Assembly: GCF_009912395.1 (NCBI RefSeq)
Contig: NZ_WNDO01000033.1
Span: forward strand, 1-58,541
Source: Luteibacter sp.
GTDB taxonomy: Bacteria; Pseudomonadota; Gammaproteobacteria; Xanthomonadales; Rhodanobacteraceae
Direction: 5' to 3'
Length of the DNA stretch: 58,541 nt
Part shown: one piece after another, positions 56,662-58,541 of the stretch
Layout of the letters: each line of letters starts with the position of its first letter
Position numbering within the stretch: the first letter of the stretch is position 1
Notes under the pieces: model-generated
The model's input: only the letters and a program-made list of their open reading frames with translations
Databases searched by the model: none
Told to the model about the DNA's origin: nothing
Translations under genes and position numbers: made by a program

Positions 56662-56894
56662 AGACCCCGTACCGTGAAACCCAGGACCTCGACGAGGCCC
56701 TCGCCGCCCAGGCCATCGAAGCCGCAGACGTTGGCAGCCGGCTCGCCCTGGCCGAGAAGCTGCTCGACGAGGTGTCGGCCTGCTTCACCCGTGACGACGA
56801 CCTGCCGGATGGCCTGTTGCCCCGCATCACCGCGTTCCTGAAGCCTCCGGCCCAGGCCCAGGGAAGTGAGTTCCACGCCGGAGCGGGCGCATGA
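56658..56894 (+). CDS. small hypothetical protein
   Basis: A 78-residue acidic helical protein in an ATGA overlap with the methyltransferase. Family unknown. Confidence 0.57.
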   Translation: MKTPYRETQDLDEALAAQAIEAADVGSRLALAEKLLDEVSACFTRDDDLPDGLLPRITAFLKPPAQAQGSEFHAGAGA

Positions 56895-57373
56895 TCGACC
56901 TGGTGGATTGCGTCTCCCTGAATCGCCTGGAGGCGATGCGAGGCGACCCTGCATGGGTGATCGTGTCGATCACCGACACCGACAAGTCCGATGCCAGGGT
57001 TCCCGATGGCTTCGGCCCGGTGCTTCGCCTGAAGTTCGATGACCTGGACGCGGACGCGATGGCCCAGGGCAGTCAAGGTGTGCCGTTCACGCAAAAGGAC
57101 GCCAGGCTCGTCATGGCCTTCCTGGATGAGATGCACGACCACCCTGGATATGCGGGGGTACTGGTGCATTGCGAGGCCGGACGCTCGCGCTCAGCGGCCA
57201 TCGCAATTCTTATATCTGCCCTCTATGGGGGAAAATTCGCCCATGAGCGACGAGTGGATGGCTGGAACGATCTAGTGCTGCGCATGCTGGAAAGCACGGC
57301 GGGAAAACGGGTCGTTAGGCCGCAGGGGATGGTGGTAGTGCCGGGGACACGGTTGAGCTGCGCAGATGCTTGA
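56891..57373 (+). CDS. tyrosine/dual-specificity phosphatase-like protein 1
   Basis: A 160-residue protein with VLVHCEAGRSRSA, the CX5R loop (Cys94, Arg100) of protein tyrosine phosphatases, and an upstream Asp region (DDLDADAM). The fold looks like a small PTP. Start overlaps the previous gene and the 3' end overlaps the second copy by 8 nt. Confidence 0.78.
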   Translation: MIDLVDCVSLNRLEAMRGDPAWVIVSITDTDKSDARVPDGFGPVLRLKFDDLDADAMAQGSQGVPFTQKDARLVMAFLDEMHDHPGYAGVLVHCEAGRSRSAAIAILISALYGGKFAHERRVDGWNDLVLRMLESTAGKRVVRPQGMVVVPGTRLSCADA

Positions 57374-58010
57374 AACGGTCTGCGTTCTGAGCCGAAGAAG
57401 TGCCCAGGCATGGAGCCCTCAGCTCCCGACCGTGGCGATCTGCATCCGTGATGTGGGGAGCCCTCCATTCCAGCTCAGCCCGGCCATCCGGGAGACGCTG
57501 CACCTGAGCTTCGACGACATCGCCTCGCGATTCGCCAACCAGGTGCTGATGACGCGGCAGCAGGCCCGTGATGTGCGAGTGTTCCTCGACCACCACGCCC
57601 GTTTGCCGGAGACGAAAGCGGTGCTGGTGTGCTGCGAAGCGGGAGTGTCTCGCTCCGCTGCCGTGGCGCAATTTGCCGTTGAGCGGTACCACGCTGAGCT
57701 GTTCGGCCAGCAGGACCTGGGGGGAGCAAACCCTTGGGTGCTGAGGTTGATGCGGGAACCGGTTTGGCGCAGCACGCTGGCAAGGGTGGCGGGTTGGGGA
57801 AGGGGCATGTTGGATCGGGTGGTGCGCGATCAGCGCATCACGAACGCACGCGACAGCGTGTCCCCTGCCGCGAAAGCGGCTCACCCCAGTGGCGAAGCCA
57901 CTTCACCCGCTGCGTCAGCAGCTCAACAGGCGCGTCAGTCGCCTCAACCGCGCCCGACGAAGGAGGGCGCTGGTTCCGGGGTAATGAGACATGGACAGGT
58001 GTTCGAGTAG
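57366..58010 (+). CDS. tyrosine phosphatase-like protein 2
   Basis: A 214-residue protein with LVCCEAGVSRSA (Cys90, Arg96), the same CX5R loop but with Cys in place of the usual His just before it. The C-terminal 60 residues are disordered (Ala/Pro/Ser-rich). It probably arose by duplication of the gene before it. Activity is uncertain. Confidence 0.75.
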   Translation: MLETVCVLSRRSAQAWSPQLPTVAICIRDVGSPPFQLSPAIRETLHLSFDDIASRFANQVLMTRQQARDVRVFLDHHARLPETKAVLVCCEAGVSRSAAVAQFAVERYHAELFGQQDLGGANPWVLRLMREPVWRSTLARVAGWGRGMLDRVVRDQRITNARDSVSPAAKAAHPSGEATSPAASAAQQARQSPQPRPTKEGAGSGVMRHGQVFE

Positions 58011-58021
58011 GAGAAGCAAAC

Positions 58022-58228
58022 ATGGCGAGTAAAGGCGGCAGGATGCTGACCGGAACAGAGAAACGAGTTCTTCGCTCCCTGCGGCGCAAAGGCGAAGTGC
58101 GGGGGGTGAGGGCGCTGGCACAGGCCGCCACCGGTTCAGACGTGGATGCTGCTCAGGTGGACGTGCTGCGCGACTACCTCGACACAGCCATGCACCTGAC
58201 GGCGACGGGCCACATCGCGATGAAGTGA
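58022..58228 (+). CDS. small helical protein, possibly cut by the IS
   Basis: A 68-residue protein; AGGAGAAGCAAAC precedes the ATG. Its TGA stop is the first bases of the IS end (TGATCTTGCCCCC), so the original C-terminus may have been lost. Family unknown. Confidence 0.55.
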   Translation: MASKGGRMLTGTEKRVLRSLRRKGEVRGVRALAQAATGSDVDAAQVDVLRDYLDTAMHLTATGHIAMK

Positions 58229-58541
58229 TCTTGCCCCCGTTTCACGGACACCCCTATAAGCGATTAACTATCGCAATAGGAGGTGGACGATGACCAAGAG
58301 CAAGGCAGGCAGAAAGGGGCAGGAGTTCAGCCTGGAGTTCAGGCAGCAGGCACTGTTGCGAGCGGCCACAGAAGGGGTAACCACGGTGGCTCGTGATCTG
58401 GGGTTGCAGCCTGCCCAGCTGTACAGTTGGCGCGCCCAGGCGCGGCGGCACGACCAGGACGATCAGGCACAACGCTTGGAGTTGGCCGAACATGCACGGC
58501 TCAAACGTGAAGTGGCGCGGCTGGAGGAGGAGAACGCTTTC
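58226..58541 (+). mobile_element. IS3-family element, left end only
   Basis: Begins with TGATCTTGCCCCCGTTTC and ACGGACACC, typical of an IS3-family terminal repeat, followed by an orfA. It runs off the window, so the right end and target duplication are unseen. Confidence 0.65.
58290..58541 (+). CDS. IS3-family transposase OrfA (partial)
   Basis: 84 residues seen: FSLEFRQQALLRAATEG, VARDLGLQPAQLYSWRAQ (HTH) and the leucine zipper LKREVARLEEENAF. It continues past the edge; orfB is expected beyond. Shine-Dalgarno AGGAGGTGGACG. OrfA binds the IS ends and is fused to OrfB by frameshifting in this family. Confidence 0.85.
   Translation, partial: MTKSKAGRKGQEFSLEFRQQALLRAATEGVTTVARDLGLQPAQLYSWRAQARRHDQDDQAQRLELAEHARLKREVARLEEENAF

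Noticed and set aside
1-58541. rRNA, tRNA, replication initiator, conjugation apparatus, antibiotic or metal resistance genes
   Set aside because: I looked for these and saw no convincing sequence in the window.

Overview
The window is 58.5 kb of gene-dense, high-GC DNA that looks like part of a large plasmid or integrative conjugative element of a GC-rich beta- or gammaproteobacterium. The evidence is two segregation systems (a ParA with a small ribbon-helix-helix partner, and an actin-like ParM with a ParR-like partner), a ParB-family protein, a KfrA-like coiled-coil protein, an H-NS-like protein, a tyrosine recombinase, many small orphan genes, and an IS3-family element entering at the right edge. 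I see no replication initiator, mating-pair apparatus, rRNA, tRNA or CRISPR array, so host and replicon type stay open.

Layout: 0.2-1.9 kb (minus), KfrA-like operon ending in a WGR protein. 2.2-8.9 kb (plus), tightly coupled operon with DUF6283-like and DUF1643 proteins, an AAA+ ATPase and a tyrosine recombinase. 9.0-9.8 kb, a single gene behind a special leader. 9.8-23.4 kb (minus), small secreted, membrane and orphan proteins, then ParA, an S49 peptidase, ParB, ParR and ParM. 24.3-25.0 kb, a non-coding, strand-skewed region. 25-31 kb, single-gene units behind operator plus leader, alternating with minus-strand genes including a P-loop ATPase. 31.2-36.6 kb, a CobT-like VWA protein, then a PspA-like protein followed by membrane proteins. 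36.6-40.1 kb, very small genes including a probable repressor with its operator. 40.1-46.6 kb, an M48 peptidase and a string of leader-gene-terminator units that includes a PP-loop (PAPS-reductase-like) protein and H-NS. 47.0-58.2 kb (plus), a long run with DUF2786, HD, DUF5131, SNase, delta-60-repeat lipoprotein, DEDDh exonuclease, a frameshifted cytosine methyltransferase and two CX5R phosphatase-like proteins. 58.2 kb to the end, the IS3-family element.

The main discovery is a modular control system not explained by the genes. About seventeen genes or gene groups, on both strands, share a roughly 65-nt 5' leader: a GCAACGGATG box, a second GCAAA-CGAC box, a variable-sequence hairpin with conserved pairing, and a GGAGGACATC Shine-Dalgarno. 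Many are preceded by arrays of CATGTCATG/TGACATG operator-like repeats, and most end in near-identical intrinsic terminators. At four joints in 41.8-46.1 kb the terminator abuts the next leader with only 6-8 nt between, leaving no obvious room for a promoter, so conditional read-through or RNA processing is possible. The CATGT repeats also lie upstream of parA, so I infer that a plasmid-encoded factor (best candidate the ribbon-helix-helix partner of ParA) may link segregation to regulation of the accessory genes.
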